A DNA stretch of 33,061 bases from Beijerinckia sp. L45. GTDB taxonomy: Bacteria; Pseudomonadota; Alphaproteobacteria; Rhizobiales; Beijerinckiaceae. Positions 32,479 through 33,061 of the stretch are shown piece after piece. The translations under genes and the position numbers were made by a program. How positions within the stretch are numbered: the first letter of the stretch is position 1; every line of letters begins with the position of its first letter. The notes under the pieces are model-generated. The model worked only from the letters and a program-made list of their open reading frames with translations, was not told where the DNA came from and ran no database searches. The stretch is taken from positions 1 through 33,061 of the forward strand of contig NZ_LMUU01000259.1 in assembly GCF_009765775.1 (NCBI RefSeq), in the 5' to 3' direction.

Positions 32479-33061
32479 TTACACCGACATGTATGCCCGC
32501 ACCTCATGCTCGACCATGGACGCCTTATCGCCCGTCATGACGACGGCGCCGCGATCCATCACGATAAAGTCGTCCGCCAGCTCCCGGGCGAAATCGAAAT
32601 ATTGCTCGACCAGCACGATCGCCATGTCCCCCTTGTCGCGGAGATAAGTGATGGCGCGGCCGATGTCCTTGATGATCGAGGGCTGGATGCCCTCCGTCGG
32701 CTCGTCGAGCACGAGCAACGTCGGCCGTGTCACCAGCGCCCGGCCGATCGCGAGCTGCTGCTGCTGCCCACCGGATAGGTCGCCGCCGCGGCGCCCCATC
32801 ATCGACCGTAGCACCGGGAACAGATCGAAGATTTCCTCCTGGATGAAGCGATTTTTGCGCGCTACGGGCGCGAAGCCGGTCTCCAGGTTCTCCTTGACGC
32901 TGAGTAGCGGAAAGATCTCCCGGCCCTGAGGGACGTAGCCGATGCCGCGCGCCGCCCGCGCATGCGCCGGCAGCCGCGCGATGTCCTCGCCCTTCCAAAC
33001 GATGGATCCGCTGGCGATCGGCTGATGCCCGATGATGGCGCGCAGCAACGAGCTCTTGCCG
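32479..33061 (-). CDS. urtE: Urea ABC transporter ATP-binding protein UrtE (partial, runs off right edge)
   Basis: The C-terminal 194 or so residues of an ATP-binding subunit; the beginning lies beyond the right edge, where the end of Walker A (GKSSLLRAI) is still visible. The sequence keeps the Q-loop GYVPQGREIFPLLSVKENLE, the signature LSGGQQQQLAIGRAL, Walker B LLVLDEPTEGIQP and the H-loop-equivalent IVLVEQYFDFAREL. The phrase VEQYFDFAR and the ending favour UrtE of the urea uptake system over LivF-type amino-acid transporters. In the usual urtABCDE order it would be the last urt gene, with the others to the right. No urease genes follow on this side. Confidence 0.88.
   Translation of the reverse strand, partial: GKSSLLRAIIGHQPIASGSIVWKGEDIARLPAHARAARGIGYVPQGREIFPLLSVKENLETGFAPVARKNRFIQEEIFDLFPVLRSMMGRRGGDLSGGQQQQLAIGRALVTRPTLLVLDEPTEGIQPSIIKDIGRAITYLRDKGDMAIVLVEQYFDFARELADDFIVMDRGAVVMTGDKASMVEHEVRAYMSV

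Noticed and set aside
1-33061. CRISPR arrays, tRNA or rRNA genes, prophage genes
   Set aside because: No regularly spaced repeats, no cloverleaf or rRNA-like sequence and no phage structural genes were recognised on either strand.

Overview
The window (about 33 kb, GC-rich with a few AT-rich gaps) reads as an accessory region of an alphaproteobacterial chromosome, most likely Hyphomicrobiales (Rhizobiales). This rests on the ExoY/ExoF-like exopolysaccharide genes, the PrsD/PrsE-style type I secretion genes, several stand-alone LuxR-type regulators, and the urtE-like end of a urea transporter at the right edge. The genus cannot be named from the sequence alone. The left edge carries the start of an IS5-family transposase.

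Region by region. (1) 1-130: truncated insertion sequence. (2) 143-4030, minus strand: a compact phosphorelay operon. It encodes a pseudoreceiver-HPt protein, a canonical LuxR-type response regulator, a small putative membrane protein and a hybrid histidine kinase whose C-terminal HPt-like domain has Asp in place of the phospho-accepting His. (3) 4551-13407, plus strand: a complete type I secretion set. It holds two large repetitive, non-RTX candidate cargo proteins, a small unknown protein, the inner-membrane ABC ATPase, the membrane fusion protein and a TolC-like outer-membrane channel. A minus-strand gene with a HEPN-type RNxxxH motif is inserted before tolC. (4) 13758-15578: an orphan LuxR-type regulator with a degenerate receiver, then a family 2 glycosyltransferase. 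(5) 15579-23961, minus strand: a tightly overlapping Wzx/Wzy-type exopolysaccharide operon (priming transferase, Wzz-like co-polymerase without a kinase domain, polymerase, GT4, a flippase fused to a GH16 glycanase, and an outer-membrane export protein). (6) 24281-28808, plus strand and divergent from region 5: a BKACE-family enzyme, an FkbM methyltransferase and a free-standing adenylation-carrier-thioesterase protein. (7) 28809-29584: an AT-rich gap. (8) 29585-32244: a small unknown protein, a LuxR-type regulator, a NodL/Maa-like O-acetyltransferase and a tiny membrane peptide. (9) 32479 to the right edge: urtE.

Together the genes look like an envelope or extracellular-matrix island: a polysaccharide made and exported by one operon, large repetitive surface or matrix proteins exported by the other, and a phosphorelay plus LuxR-type regulators as candidate controllers. 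The most unusual items are the flippase-GH16 fusion, the non-RTX cargo proteins with Asn/Gln-rich repeats paired with an ABC exporter whose H-loop His is Gln, and the BKACE/FkbM/A-T-TE trio whose adenylation domain lacks the Asp that binds the amino group of alpha-amino acids.
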